From Flexivirga alba (GTDB lineage Bacteria; Actinomycetota; Actinomycetes; Actinomycetales; Dermatophilaceae), in assembly GCF_042661025.1 (NCBI RefSeq), contig NZ_JBHSWH010000001.1:558001-622000 (forward strand): a DNA stretch of 64,000 nucleotides. The letters run 5' to 3'. The translations under genes and the position numbers were made by a program. Below the pieces are notes generated by a model that was given only the letters and a program-made list of their open reading frames with translations, made no database searches and was not told the origin of the DNA. Within the stretch, counting starts at the first letter, position 1. Each line of letters begins with the position of its first letter. Of this stretch, positions 33,901-43,620 are shown in pieces.

Positions 33901-35426
33901 GTCGTGGCGGCGCCAGGTGCGACGGCGTCCGCCACGCCGTCGACGTCGGGTGCCCGCTCCTCGCCGACGTGGGTCATGTACGTCATCCAGGTGTATGCCG
34001 GGTCGCCGCGATCCACGAGCTCGGCATACAGGCGAAGCTCGAGGTCGTCACGGACCGCGCGGTATGACGGCACGGTGTACAGATTGTGCAGCTCGTAGGG
34101 ATCGAGCTCGAGATCGTAGAGTTCGTGCACGCTCTCGGGGTTGTAGACCAGCTTGTAACGGTCGTCCCGCAACATGCGCTGGGAGTGCGGGAAGTGATGG
34201 CCGTGGAACTCCGCGACGATCTGCTCCCGCCAGGCCGGGTCGATCTCGTCGGGCGCGGCACCGGCGAGCAGCGGAGTCAGGCTACGACCGTCGTGCGCCT
34301 CGACCGGCTCAGCGCCGGCGAGGTCGAGAATTGTCGGCGCGATGTCCACCAGAGAGGCGAATTCGCTTCGGCGCTGGGCGGGTCGGCCCGGCACACAGAC
34401 CAGGCCGGGGATGCGGTAGATGTCCTCGTACATCGCCGGTCCCTTGTCGTTCAACCGGTGCGCACCGGTGAACTCCCCGTGGTCGGCGGTGAACATGATC
34501 GCGGTGCGCTGATCGAGTCCGAGCCGCTCCAGCTCGTCGAGCAGCAGGCCGACGCAGTCGTCGATGAGCGTCACGTAGCCCCAGTAGACCGCGATCAGCT
34601 TGCGCCACTCGTCGGTGTCGAAACTGTCCGCCGACCAGTACTCGCTGTAGTGCCGCTGCACGGGCGGCTTGCCGTCGAAGGTCTCCGCCATCGACCCGGG
34701 CAGCTCCACCAGCGCCGGGTCGTACATGTCGTAGTACTCGTCCGGGATGAGGTAGGGCAGGTGCGGCCCGAACCAGCTGCAGGTCAGCCAGAACGGCGCC
34801 GGCACCGAGCCGTCGTCGGCACCGCCCGATGCGTATCCGCGCAACAGCTCCAGGGCCTGCTCGGTGATGAACCGCTCCATGGTCGCCTCGGCCGGCTGCT
34901 GCAGCCGGCCGGCGATCAGGTGTCCCCGACCGCTGCCGTTCTCGGCCCGTCCGTAGATCGGGTCCTTGACCGCGAACAGCGGAAAATCGTTGTCCACCAA
35001 CCATTTCTCGTATAACGGATGCGTGAACGGGTTGAGCGCGCCGGGCAGGTGCTCCCCGTCGATGCCGTAGAACTCCGGACCACGATCACGCCCGATGTGC
35101 CACTTCCCCGCATGCCCCATGCGGTAGCCCGCGCGCCGGAGCGGCTCCGACAGGACCGTCAGGTTCTCAGGCACCTCGGCCTGCGCACCGCCGGCGCGTT
35201 CCGGGTTCACGAACAAGCCGTGCCGGAACGGATGGACACCGGTGAAGAGCGACGCACGAGCGGGCGTGCAGATCGCCGTCGGAGTGTAGAAGCGGTCGAA
35301 ACACGTTCCGTTCGAAGCGATCCGGTCCAGGTTCGGCGCACGCACCACGGAGTTGCCGTAGCAGGGAAGGGTGTCCGTGCGGTGCTGGTCCGTCATCAGG
35401 AACAGCACATTGAGCGGGTCGGCCAT
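33897..35426 (-). CDS. Type I sulfatase (cytoplasmic, Cys-type)
   Basis: The 509 aa alkaline-phosphatase-superfamily sulfatase has metal-binding VLFLMTDQHRTDTL at the N-terminus, the maturation motif TAICTPARASLFTG (CxPxR, near residue 53), GHAGKWHIG and FTADHGEFTG. No signal peptide is present, so the substrate must enter the cell. That fits the ABC importer just upstream in the same operon. The natural sulfate ester is unknown. It overlaps both neighbours. Confidence 0.94.
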   Translation of the reverse strand: MADPLNVLFLMTDQHRTDTLPCYGNSVVRAPNLDRIASNGTCFDRFYTPTAICTPARASLFTGVHPFRHGLFVNPERAGGAQAEVPENLTVLSEPLRRAGYRMGHAGKWHIGRDRGPEFYGIDGEHLPGALNPFTHPLYEKWLVDNDFPLFAVKDPIYGRAENGSGRGHLIAGRLQQPAEATMERFITEQALELLRGYASGGADDGSVPAPFWLTCSWFGPHLPYLIPDEYYDMYDPALVELPGSMAETFDGKPPVQRHYSEYWSADSFDTDEWRKLIAVYWGYVTLIDDCVGLLLDELERLGLDQRTAIMFTADHGEFTGAHRLNDKGPAMYEDIYRIPGLVCVPGRPAQRRSEFASLVDIAPTILDLAGAEPVEAHDGRSLTPLLAGAAPDEIDPAWREQIVAEFHGHHFPHSQRMLRDDRYKLVYNPESVHELYDLELDPYELHNLYTVPSYRAVRDDLELRLYAELVDRGDPAYTWMTYMTHVGEERAPDVDGVADAVAPGAATT

Positions 35427-36442
35427 CAGCGAGCAGCCGCCTCATACAGGTCGGCGGTGTAGTAGTCCTTGGCCTTCAGCGGCGACTTGACCTTGCCCAT
35501 CTGCACGAATGCCGTCGACAGACCGTCGAGCCACGTCTCGACCGTGCCGTTCTTGCTGTCCTCGACCAGCTTCGACGACGGCAGCAACTTGACGTAGTCG
35601 GTCGCCGTGCTGAGGTTCTCCTGCGGCACCTTGAGGTACTTCGCGTCGATCTGCTCAGCCTCCTTCGGGTGCTTCACGATCCAGTCGTTGGCCTGCTGCA
35701 CCACCCGCAGGAACTTCTTCACCGTCGCGGAATGCTTGTCGACATACGAGTTGCTGGCGACGAACACGTTCGGGAAGGTCTGCTGCGGGTAGTAGTTCTT
35801 GTCGCTGGCGAGATCGACGAAGTTGGGGACCTTCTTCTTGATCGTGTCCAGCAGCGGGTACCACGTCGCGGCGGCGTCGACCGAACCCGACGAGAACGCG
35901 GTGACGACCGTGCTCGGGTCCATGTTCACCACGTTGACGTCCTTCGGCGACAGCCCGGCCTTCTTCAGCGCGAGCTGGAAGATCATGTCGCCGGAAGTGC
36001 CCTGCGGGACCGCGACCTTCTTGCCCTTGAGGTCGGCGACCGACGTGATCGCCTTGCCCGGGCGGGCGATGAGGTGGTCGGCCAGACCGAGCTGGTTGAT
36101 GCCGATGACCTTGGCCTTGCCCGACTGCGGCAGCCAAAGCGCTCCCGGCCCGATGTAACCGACGTCGAGGTCACCGGAGCCGAACGCCTGGATCTGCAGC
36201 GGGCCGTTCGTGAAGACCTTCAGGTCGGGGTCCAGGCCCTCCTTGGCGAAGAGGCCCTGCTTCTGGGCCACGGCGAACGCGGCGGACCCGCTGAAGTCGG
36301 CGGTGTAACCGATCTTGATCTTGGTGGCACCCGATCCCGTGCCGGCTCCGCCGCTCGATCCGCAGGCGGCGAGCGACGACCCGACGGCCACGACGGCTGC
36401 CACGACCGAAATGAGTGCGGTTGCCCTGCGAACGTTCTTCAT
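35426..36442 (-). CDS. ABC importer substrate-binding lipoprotein (NitT/TauT family)
   Basis: The 338 aa protein has a lipoprotein signal (MKNVRRATALISVVAAVVAV, lipobox SLAACG). The mature part is of the SsuA/TauA/NMT1-like fold (KIKIGYTADFSGSAAFAVAQ, LKGKKVAVPQGTSGDM, DAAATWYPLLDTI). Family members bind sulfonates, taurine, nitrate, pyrimidine precursors or aromatic acids. With a sulfatase encoded next to it, a sulfated or sulfonated ligand is the best inference. ATG 36442 overlaps the ATPase stop. Confidence 0.92.
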   Translation of the reverse strand: MKNVRRATALISVVAAVVAVGSSLAACGSSGGAGTGSGATKIKIGYTADFSGSAAFAVAQKQGLFAKEGLDPDLKVFTNGPLQIQAFGSGDLDVGYIGPGALWLPQSGKAKVIGINQLGLADHLIARPGKAITSVADLKGKKVAVPQGTSGDMIFQLALKKAGLSPKDVNVVNMDPSTVVTAFSSGSVDAAATWYPLLDTIKKKVPNFVDLASDKNYYPQQTFPNVFVASNSYVDKHSATVKKFLRVVQQANDWIVKHPKEAEQIDAKYLKVPQENLSTATDYVKLLPSSKLVEDSKNGTVETWLDGLSTAFVQMGKVKSPLKAKDYYTADLYEAAAR

Positions 36443-37248
36443 GCGGTGTGACCCTTCGTGAGTGCCTCGCTCGGAGGCTGGTGGTAGACGGCGCGCCATA
36501 CTTCGCCGCGTAGTTGAGCGAATTCCGGGGAGAGCCGGACCTCTTCGGTGCGTGGGTAGGGCAGGTCGACATCGATCACCTGGACGATGCGCCCGGGCTC
36601 CTTGGCCATGACCACGACCCGGCGGGCCAGGTAGACCGCCTCGTCCACGTCGTGGGTGATGAACATGACGGTCCGACGGTCGGCGGACCAGGTGCGGAGC
36701 AGCTGGTCCTGCAAGCTGACCCGGGTCAACGCGTCCAGTGCGCCGAAAGGCTCGTCCATCAACAGGATCGACGGGTCGACGGCATACGCACGGGCGATCG
36801 CGCAGCGCTGCTTCATGCCGCCGGAGAGCGTCTTCGGGTAGGCGTCGATGAAGCCGGTGAGGCCGACGAGCTCGATGAAGTGCTCGGCGCGCTCGCGTCG
36901 CTCGGCCCGCGACATCTTCTGCAGGCTGAGCCCGAACTCGACGTTCTTGCGGACAGTCAGCCACGGAAAGAGCGCGTACTGCTGGAAGATGACGCCGCGG
37001 TGGGGGCTCGGACCGTCGACCGGGGTGCCGTCGACCGTGACCGTGCCGGACGAGGCGGTCTCCAGGCCGGCGCAGATGTTCATCAGCGTGCTCTTCCCGC
37101 AGCCGGACGGGCCGACCACGGTCACGAACTCGCCGTCGGCGATGGCAAGGTCGACGCCGCCGAGCGCCTCGAACGTCCCGCGGCCGACGTCGTAGACCCG
37201 ACGGACGTTCTGGAAGGAGATCTTCGCCTGCTCCTGTATGTCGGTCAT
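36439..37248 (-). CDS. ABC importer ATP-binding protein (NitT/TauT family)
   Basis: The 269 aa ATPase has Walker A VGPSGCGKST, the Q-loop in FQQYALFPW, signature LSGGMKQR, Walker B ILLMDEPFGALD and the H-loop in FITHDVDEAVY. It pairs with the permease and binding protein encoded on either side, overlapping each by 4 bp. The second importer of the same family in this window is at 47967-51342. Confidence 0.95.
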   Translation of the reverse strand: MTDIQEQAKISFQNVRRVYDVGRGTFEALGGVDLAIADGEFVTVVGPSGCGKSTLMNICAGLETASSGTVTVDGTPVDGPSPHRGVIFQQYALFPWLTVRKNVEFGLSLQKMSRAERRERAEHFIELVGLTGFIDAYPKTLSGGMKQRCAIARAYAVDPSILLMDEPFGALDALTRVSLQDQLLRTWSADRRTVMFITHDVDEAVYLARRVVVMAKEPGRIVQVIDVDLPYPRTEEVRLSPEFAQLRGEVWRAVYHQPPSEALTKGHTA

Positions 37249-38075
37249 CCGGCGCGCCTTTCCTGCCAGCGGGTCAGTCGTTTCTCGGCGAGCAGGATCA
37301 GCCGGTCCATGACCAGTCCGATGAGTCCGATCGCCACCAGGTCCACGAAGATCGTGGGGAGGTCGTAGAACTGCTGCGCCTGCTGCATGCGATAGCCGAG
37401 GCCGGCCTGCGCCGCGATCAGCTCGGCAGCGACGACGGTCGCCCACGACGCACCCAGACCGATGCGCATGCCGACCAGGATGAACGGCGTCGATGCCGGC
37501 ACGACCACCCGGACGAACACCGTGAAGTCCCTGGCGCCGAGCACCCGAGCGGCGTTGATCAAGGTCCGGTCGACGGACAGCACTCCTTGCAGGGTCGCCA
37601 CGACAGCGGAGAGGAACGCCGCGAGGAAGATGATGAAGATCTTCGGCGTCTCCCCGATGCCCATCAGCACGATGGTCAACGGGATGATCGCGAGCGGCGG
37701 CACCATCCGGAAGAACTGCAGGTACGGGTCGAAGATCGTGCGGATCGTGGGATACCAGCCGAGCACGAAGCCGCACGGGATCGCGAGCAGCGAACCGAGC
37801 GCGAAGCCGATGAGCACCCGCTTCAGGCTGGCCCAGGCGTCGGTGAAGAGGACGCCAGTCTTGGCCATCTCGCCCGCCCGGCCCAGCACCGCGAGCGGGC
37901 TCGGGAAGCCGTTGAGCCCGGCCCGCCACAGCGCGATCCAGACGGCCAGGCCGATCAGTGCCGAGAGCAGACCGAGGGCCAGCCGACGCGCGATCCGCGC
38001 GGATCCGTTTGCGCCTCGTTGTTTCGGGGCTACTTGGGTCGGGGTCGCTACGGGCGAGGTCACGGTGTCCGTCAT
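37245..38075 (-). CDS. ABC importer permease (NitT/TauT family)
   Basis: The 276 aa protein has about six transmembrane helices and the BPD_transp_1 cytoplasmic loop (INAARVLGARDFTVFVRVVV, followed by ASTPFILVGMRIGLG), which contacts the ATPase. The N-terminal 30 residues are polar. As only one permease is encoded in this operon, it probably works as a homodimer. Confidence 0.94.
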   Translation of the reverse strand: MTDTVTSPVATPTQVAPKQRGANGSARIARRLALGLLSALIGLAVWIALWRAGLNGFPSPLAVLGRAGEMAKTGVLFTDAWASLKRVLIGFALGSLLAIPCGFVLGWYPTIRTIFDPYLQFFRMVPPLAIIPLTIVLMGIGETPKIFIIFLAAFLSAVVATLQGVLSVDRTLINAARVLGARDFTVFVRVVVPASTPFILVGMRIGLGASWATVVAAELIAAQAGLGYRMQQAQQFYDLPTIFVDLVAIGLIGLVMDRLILLAEKRLTRWQERRAG

Positions 38076-40852
38076 GCGCCGGTCTCCGTCCCGAGGGCGA
38101 AGACGTGCATGGCGGCTGTGCCGCCGGTCGGGTGATCAGAGACCCGCGGCAGCGTGATCGACGCGACGTCCTTTCCGGCGTCGAGGCTGATCGTCGCCGC
38201 GAACAGTCGGGTGGTCCGGGTGGACCGTTGCCCGCCGAGGTTGCGATAGGTCATCGTGGCGGCGACGTCCGCCGTTGAGGGCGGCGTGGGATAGCCCCAG
38301 TCCGGGGCGACGACCGTGTATGACGAGCTGCTGCCGTCGGTGTAGTTGACCGTCCCGGTCGCCTTCGGACCGTCCTTGCTGTAGCTGCCCGTAATGAGCA
38401 GCCCCATCAGCCGGCCCTTCGTGGCGACCGCGATCGTCTGGCCGTAGGCCAGCACGTTGTCCGCGACACCGGCGGCGTCGACCGGCCACTGGTAGCTGAT
38501 GCCGCCGTGCTGGAACGTCGCACCACCGACGAGTCCAACCACCGCCAGTGCCTCGAGCGACAGGGTCGAGCCGTCACCGTCGAGGCCGCCGCCCAGACCC
38601 GAAGGCTGGGTGCCGTCGTGAGTGATGCCCACATTGTCGTAGGCGTCGGCCAGCGTGCCGTAGGGCTTGCGGATCGTCGTGGTGTTGGACGCGATCGCGC
38701 TGCCGCCGTCCACCACGAACTCCAGGTCGATGTCGAGGTCGCCGCCGGATGCGGGGTCGAGGTCGAGTGTCACGGTCGTCTCGTCGGATGCCGCGCCCCG
38801 CACGTTGAGCGTGCCGGTGGTCTTGGCAGCGTGGACGCCGCTGGGGAGCTTCAGGGTCCAGGTCACGGTGTGATCGGCGTAGTCGACCGGCTGGGCGACG
38901 ATCTTCACCGCGACGCTGCTACCCGAGCTCGCGTCGATCTCCCAGTCGGGTAGGTAGCACCAGGCCGGGGAGCGATACTCAGTGGCGATCTGGGCGCGGG
39001 TCACCGAGTGGCCGTAAGTGTCTGCAACGTATGACGATTCGAGCTGGACACCGCTGAAGCGGAGCAGCTCGGTCAACCGCCGGTAGTCATCGAGTGCCTT
39101 GGTGGTCGCGGTCGCGTCACCGGCCTGCCGCGCGGCAGTCATCCCGATGTCGGCGAGCGCGAGCGTGCACCCGGACGTCAGTCGCTCGAGGGAGAGCGCG
39201 GCAGGATGCGACGCTCCGACCGCGGCGCGCGCCCGCTTCGTGTCGCGTTGCGCGGCCTGATACCTGGCGAGGAATGCGGCGCCTCCCCCGGTGCGGCCAA
39301 CGCCGTCCTGGGCGACGCCCGTCTGTGTGAAATAGTCGCTCATAGCGGCGGCGCCCTTCCCGAAGCGGGCGGCCGTGTAGTCGTCGAGGAAGGACTTCGC
39401 CGACAGCTGCGAGTCCCACGCGCTGCGACCGGTGAAGAGGTGGAGTGCCTCGAACTGCAGCCAGTTTCCCGGCTCCCCGTAACTCTCGACACCGGTGAGC
39501 GAAAGTCGTTGGTAGGCAAGCGCATCCGCTGCGAGCACGGCGAACGGGCTGCCGACCTCGCGCCACCGGTAGCGACGGGAGTAGTCGTAGATCGCCAGGT
39601 CACCGGAGTGGGCCGCGCGCCACTGGGTGAGGACGTCGTAGTACGACGCGTTCGTGGCGCTCGACGAGTCGTCGATCGCCGCGTCGTAGGAGCGCCCATA
39701 CGCCGCGAAGTCGATCAGCACGCTCGGGTCGAACACGTGGCCGGCGGTGGGCACGTCGAGACCGACGGCATACGCGATGCGTTCCACCTGCACCTGGAGG
39801 CCTGCGGACTGCAGCGCAGCCACCAGCGAGTTGACCACCTCGACCTCGGCGTTGGTGACGCTGCCGAAGTTGGCGATCGTCGCCGGGCTCCAGGTGGCGC
39901 CGTCCGGGGGCCAGCAGTCGAACGTCGTGATCTCGGGTCGCTCGCGCAGGTAGGCCACGACCTTGTCGACATACGTCGCCAGTGCCTCGGCGTTCTCGAC
40001 GTCGAAGACGTTGTATCCGGCGGCGTAGTAATGCGGATAGTCGTCCGGCGAGAGGAACGAGTTGTAGCCGTGGCCGCCGAGCTCGAGATCGAGGCCGCGC
40101 TTGGCGAGCTCGGGCCGGACTACCGTGCGGAAGTCGTCATACACGGTGACACCGGCGCCGTAGTAGTCGTAGGGGAAGACCAGGGTGTTGAAGCGCGCCT
40201 TGGCCATCCAGTCGACGAGCGCAGCGACGTCGCCGTCGTTGATGCTCCAGCCCTCTTCGATGTCCTTGCGCCGCAAGGAGAATGACGGGCTGCTCAAGGT
40301 CGCTGCCTGTGCCGGTAGGTTGATGGTCGAATGCTTCGGCACGACCTCGCTGGTGCCCTGATAGTAGGCGAAGCTCGGGGCGAAGAAGCCGACGCCGAGT
40401 TGCTCCAGTGCGGCGTAGGCGGCATACAGCACGGCGCGGCCGGTGCGGCCGGTCAGCACCAGACGGGACGGCAACACCTCGGTGACGAAGGAATCCACGG
40501 GTGCCGGCGCCAGCAGCGTGTTGTGCCGCGTGACCCAGTCCGAGGGCATCGTGCCGAACGACGGATTGCCGACCCCGGCGGCGAAGCCGGCGGCGGCCGC
40601 GCCGACGGGTGCCTTCACCTGCCGAACGGCGAGGCGTGCTCCGCTCATGCGGTGCACGTAGTCGGCGAACTCCTGCACGGCGAAGCCGGTGACCCGATCT
40701 CCCCACCACACGACGGTCGCTTTGGGACGGCCCCGGTCGACAAGTGTCAGCTGCGAACCTTGCGCGACGGCACTCGCCACGGGCATCGAACCGCACATGG
40801 CTGCGGCCAACGCGCCGGCGGTGAGCACTGTGCGGCGGGTGGGGTGCGTCAT
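38072..40852 (-). CDS. Tat-exported DUF4838 protein (glycoside-hydrolase-like)
   Basis: The 926 aa protein begins with a twin-arginine signal (THPTRRTVLTAGALAAAM). A glycosidase-type N-terminal domain follows (VVWWGDRVTGFAVQEFADYV), then a TIM-barrel-like DUF4838 core at about residues 190-480 (FNTLVFPYDYYGAGVTVYDD, TTFDCWPPDGATWSP, IYDYSRRYRWREVGSPFAVL), then beta-rich C-terminal domains. DUF4838 proteins are found in glycan-use loci of many bacteria. It may act on a polymer or glycoside outside the cell, releasing a product for the importer. ATG 40852 has GGAGGT upstream. Confidence 0.82.
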   Translation of the reverse strand: MTHPTRRTVLTAGALAAAMCGSMPVASAVAQGSQLTLVDRGRPKATVVWWGDRVTGFAVQEFADYVHRMSGARLAVRQVKAPVGAAAAGFAAGVGNPSFGTMPSDWVTRHNTLLAPAPVDSFVTEVLPSRLVLTGRTGRAVLYAAYAALEQLGVGFFAPSFAYYQGTSEVVPKHSTINLPAQAATLSSPSFSLRRKDIEEGWSINDGDVAALVDWMAKARFNTLVFPYDYYGAGVTVYDDFRTVVRPELAKRGLDLELGGHGYNSFLSPDDYPHYYAAGYNVFDVENAEALATYVDKVVAYLRERPEITTFDCWPPDGATWSPATIANFGSVTNAEVEVVNSLVAALQSAGLQVQVERIAYAVGLDVPTAGHVFDPSVLIDFAAYGRSYDAAIDDSSSATNASYYDVLTQWRAAHSGDLAIYDYSRRYRWREVGSPFAVLAADALAYQRLSLTGVESYGEPGNWLQFEALHLFTGRSAWDSQLSAKSFLDDYTAARFGKGAAAMSDYFTQTGVAQDGVGRTGGGAAFLARYQAAQRDTKRARAAVGASHPAALSLERLTSGCTLALADIGMTAARQAGDATATTKALDDYRRLTELLRFSGVQLESSYVADTYGHSVTRAQIATEYRSPAWCYLPDWEIDASSGSSVAVKIVAQPVDYADHTVTWTLKLPSGVHAAKTTGTLNVRGAASDETTVTLDLDPASGGDLDIDLEFVVDGGSAIASNTTTIRKPYGTLADAYDNVGITHDGTQPSGLGGGLDGDGSTLSLEALAVVGLVGGATFQHGGISYQWPVDAAGVADNVLAYGQTIAVATKGRLMGLLITGSYSKDGPKATGTVNYTDGSSSSYTVVAPDWGYPTPPSTADVAATMTYRNLGGQRSTRTTRLFAATISLDAGKDVASITLPRVSDHPTGGTAAMHVFALGTETGA

Positions 40853-40881
40853 GGAGACCTCCGGGGTGTCGACCGCGCGAT

Positions 40882-42105
40882 TTAATCTGAAACGAGACAA
40901 TAGGGCCGGCGTGCGTCTCCCGCAAGACCTTTCGGGGACAGAAACGGTTGTCTGCGGTCAGGCCTGGGCCAGGCTCCCCAGTGGCGCATCACGTGCGCGA
41001 CCGCTCCGAGCGCCGCGTCGTTGACGCCGAGCTCGGCTGGCACCACCTCGACGGCCCGCAGCAGTCGGGGCATCGACCGCCGGCCGATCTGCGCCTCGAT
41101 CACCTCCAGCACCGGTCGGCCGAGCTGACCGAGCTCGCCGCCGATGATCACCCGCGCCGGATCCAATTGCGATACGGCGCCCGCCAACGCGAAGCCGATC
41201 CGCTCCGCCGCCTCCAGCACGACGTCGTATGCGACCGTCATCCGCGCCTTGGCCGAATCAACAAGAGCATCAACGTTTTCCAGCTTCATGCCGCGCTCGG
41301 CGCATTGATCCAGGAGACGACTTGCTCCGACATACGTCTCGAGACAGCCGGTGCCCCCGCAGGTGCACTCGGGTCCGGCCGGGTCGACGCAGACGTGCCC
41401 GATCTCGCCGGCGAACCCGTGGGAACCCTGCACCACGTGGCCGCCGAGCATGTAACCGCCACCGACGCCAACCGACCAGCGGACGTACAGCTGGTCGGAG
41501 ACCCCGCGCCCAGCGCCCCACGTCGCCTCCGCGAGCGCGGCGAACGTGGTGTTGTTGCCGACCATCACCGGCACCCCGAAAGTCGTTCCCAAGCCCTCGA
41601 TCAGCGCGTCGAGGTCGTCCGCGGCCGATCCGTGGATGCCTGGCAGCCCGTAGACACCTACACCGATGGCCTCGAGTGCGGCGGCATCGATGTCGTGTCG
41701 GGTGCGCAGCTCGGTCAGCAGATCGTCAATCGCAGTGACGAGAGCCGGCAGCGAACGGTCCGGCGGCACACCCGTCTTGCCGGCTGCGATGATCTGGTGC
41801 GCAACGTTCGCAATGACCACTCGCACCGTGTCACGGGCAACGTCGACACCGGCGATCAGGCCCGAGTCTGGGTCGAGGGAAACAGTGGTGCCGGGGCGGC
41901 CGCGTCCTCTCGAAGAGCCCGGAATTTCATGGGATTCGACGAGGACGCCGCGTGCGATGAGCTCGGTGACGATGGCGAACACCGAGGAGCGCGGCAGGCC
42001 GGTGCGTCGCACGATCTCCGAGCGTCCCAGCGCACCCGCGCGCCGCAACTCTCGCACGATCCGACCCTCGTAGTCGCTGTGCCTGCGTCCCCCAGCTCCT
42101 GCCAC
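40882..42105 (-). CDS. ROK-family transcriptional regulator
   Basis: The protein of about 407 aa has an N-terminal winged HTH (LGRSEIVRRTGLPRSSVFAI) and a ROK sugar-kinase-like domain. The ROK zinc motif is present (GHVCVDPAGPECTCGGTGCL: C-x-C-G-x2-G-C), while IAGVDVARDTVRV is the ATP-site remnant. It is probably a sugar-responsive repressor of the operon that starts 30 bp downstream of its stop. GTG 42105 is the likely start; the longer frame overlaps the promoter and has no homology-like content. Confidence 0.88.
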   Translation of the reverse strand: MAGAGGRRHSDYEGRIVRELRRAGALGRSEIVRRTGLPRSSVFAIVTELIARGVLVESHEIPGSSRGRGRPGTTVSLDPDSGLIAGVDVARDTVRVVIANVAHQIIAAGKTGVPPDRSLPALVTAIDDLLTELRTRHDIDAAALEAIGVGVYGLPGIHGSAADDLDALIEGLGTTFGVPVMVGNNTTFAALAEATWGAGRGVSDQLYVRWSVGVGGGYMLGGHVVQGSHGFAGEIGHVCVDPAGPECTCGGTGCLETYVGASRLLDQCAERGMKLENVDALVDSAKARMTVAYDVVLEAAERIGFALAGAVSQLDPARVIIGGELGQLGRPVLEVIEAQIGRRSMPRLLRAVEVVPAELGVNDAALGAVAHVMRHWGAWPRPDRRQPFLSPKGLAGDARRPYCLVSD

Positions 42106-42193
42106 GGACTCACGGTCGCCGCCTGAGACAAAATAGTCAAGTATCAGACTAATAACTGGAGTGACCTGCAAGGCTGGTACACGGGTGGCTGCA

Positions 42194-43489
42194 TCAGACG
42201 TGGGCTGGCGCGGAGAGCCGGGCGGAGTAGATCGAGTAACCGTCAATCCAGCGGGTGATCGCGGTTGCGATGACCGTTGCCACGATCATCGGCACCAGCA
42301 ACTCGAAGCCACCCTGGGTCAGCTCCAGCATCAGGGCGACACCAGCCAACGGTGCCTGCATCGCTGCGCCGATCATCGCCGCCGCACCGATCAACGCATA
42401 CGCACCCACCGGCGAACCGGGCCACACGTACCCCCACACGATCCCCAGCACCGCGCCCAGCGCCGCACCCGTGCTCAACACCGGGGTGAACAAGCCACCC
42501 GACGCACCGCTGCCCAGGCACGCCACCGTCACCAACGGCTTCAACACCGCCAACGCCACGAACAACCCCAACGACCCACCGCCCACGAACGCGAGCCGAG
42601 CCATGTCCGCGCCATTGCCGTACAGCAGCGGCCAGCGCAACGCCAACAGGCCGAGGACCCCGAACGCCAACAGCGGCGCAACCAGCGCCCATCGTCCACT
42701 GACCCGGTAGTGCGAAATGACCCCGATCAGCCGCACATAGCCGGCCGCGATCAACCCGACGACCGGGCCGACGATCACCGCCCACACCAACAAACGCGGC
42801 GCAAAATCGAACCCCGGAAGTCCGACATACACCGCGTGCTCGGGCAGCCCGACCCACGCCGTCACCGTCGCCACACCGGCACATCCCAGTGCGGGCAACA
42901 CCACCGGCAGATTGACGGCACCTACGAGCACCTCGGCGGTGAACAACGCCGCGCCCAACGGCACGTTATAGACACACGCGAACCCCGCACCGGCACCACA
43001 CGCCACCAGCAACCGCAACTGCGCGGGCGTCAGCCGCAACCAACCAGCCAGCACGTTGCCCGACACCGCACCCATTAGCTTCGGCGCGGCTTCTCGCCCG
43101 AGCGATGCACCCAGCCCGACCACGATCTCCGACAGCACCGATGTGCCCACACTGCGCCGGAACGACAGCCGCCCCTCGCCGGTCCAGAGCACGTCGTCGA
43201 CCTCGGACTTGCGACCGGGCGTGAACCGCCGTAACAAGTACCACCCGAGACCGGCGATCACACCACCCAGCAATACCGGCCATAACCGCGACCACGCGTC
43301 AGCGGCCGCGACCTTCGCTGCAAAATCCTCGAAGCCCCTGGCACCGAACGCCAGGTACGACGTCAACTGCAGCAGCCACATGAGCAGGTCCCCCAACAAT
43401 CCGGACACCACACCCGTGATGACGATCGCGAACCAGAACCTTGGCGTCAGTGCGGCATCACCATCGTGGGTGACGTTCGGCTGCATCAT
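42194..43489 (-). CDS. ClC-family chloride channel/transporter
   Basis: The protein of about 431 aa has the ClC selectivity motifs: GSGASGGLFTP (GxSGGxFxP) and LGREAAPKLMG, where the Glu of GREGP is the gating glutamate. About ten or more membrane-embedded helices are visible. There is no CBS domain. It probably moves Cl-/H+ for pH or osmotic balance. ATG 43489 or 43486 is the likely start. It has no evident link to either flanking catabolic cluster. Confidence 0.93.
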   Translation of the reverse strand: MMQPNVTHDGDAALTPRFWFAIVITGVVSGLLGDLLMWLLQLTSYLAFGARGFEDFAAKVAAADAWSRLWPVLLGGVIAGLGWYLLRRFTPGRKSEVDDVLWTGEGRLSFRRSVGTSVLSEIVVGLGASLGREAAPKLMGAVSGNVLAGWLRLTPAQLRLLVACGAGAGFACVYNVPLGAALFTAEVLVGAVNLPVVLPALGCAGVATVTAWVGLPEHAVYVGLPGFDFAPRLLVWAVIVGPVVGLIAAGYVRLIGVISHYRVSGRWALVAPLLAFGVLGLLALRWPLLYGNGADMARLAFVGGGSLGLFVALAVLKPLVTVACLGSGASGGLFTPVLSTGAALGAVLGIVWGYVWPGSPVGAYALIGAAAMIGAAMQAPLAGVALMLELTQGGFELLVPMIVATVIATAITRWIDGYSIYSARLSAPAHV

Positions 43490-43620
43490 CGCCCCACGCC
43501 CCGATGGCAACCGCCGTCTCACCAACGGCGGCGGAACCCGCTCCCGGCCACCTGTCACCATCGGCCGCGCTCGGCCGCTCGTCGCAGTTGAACCGTGCAG
43601 CTGTTGTTACTCATGTCACC

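Noticed and set aside
42161..43078. Plus-strand open frame across the ClC gene
   Set aside because: Low-complexity Gln/Arg/His translation antisense to a clear ClC channel.
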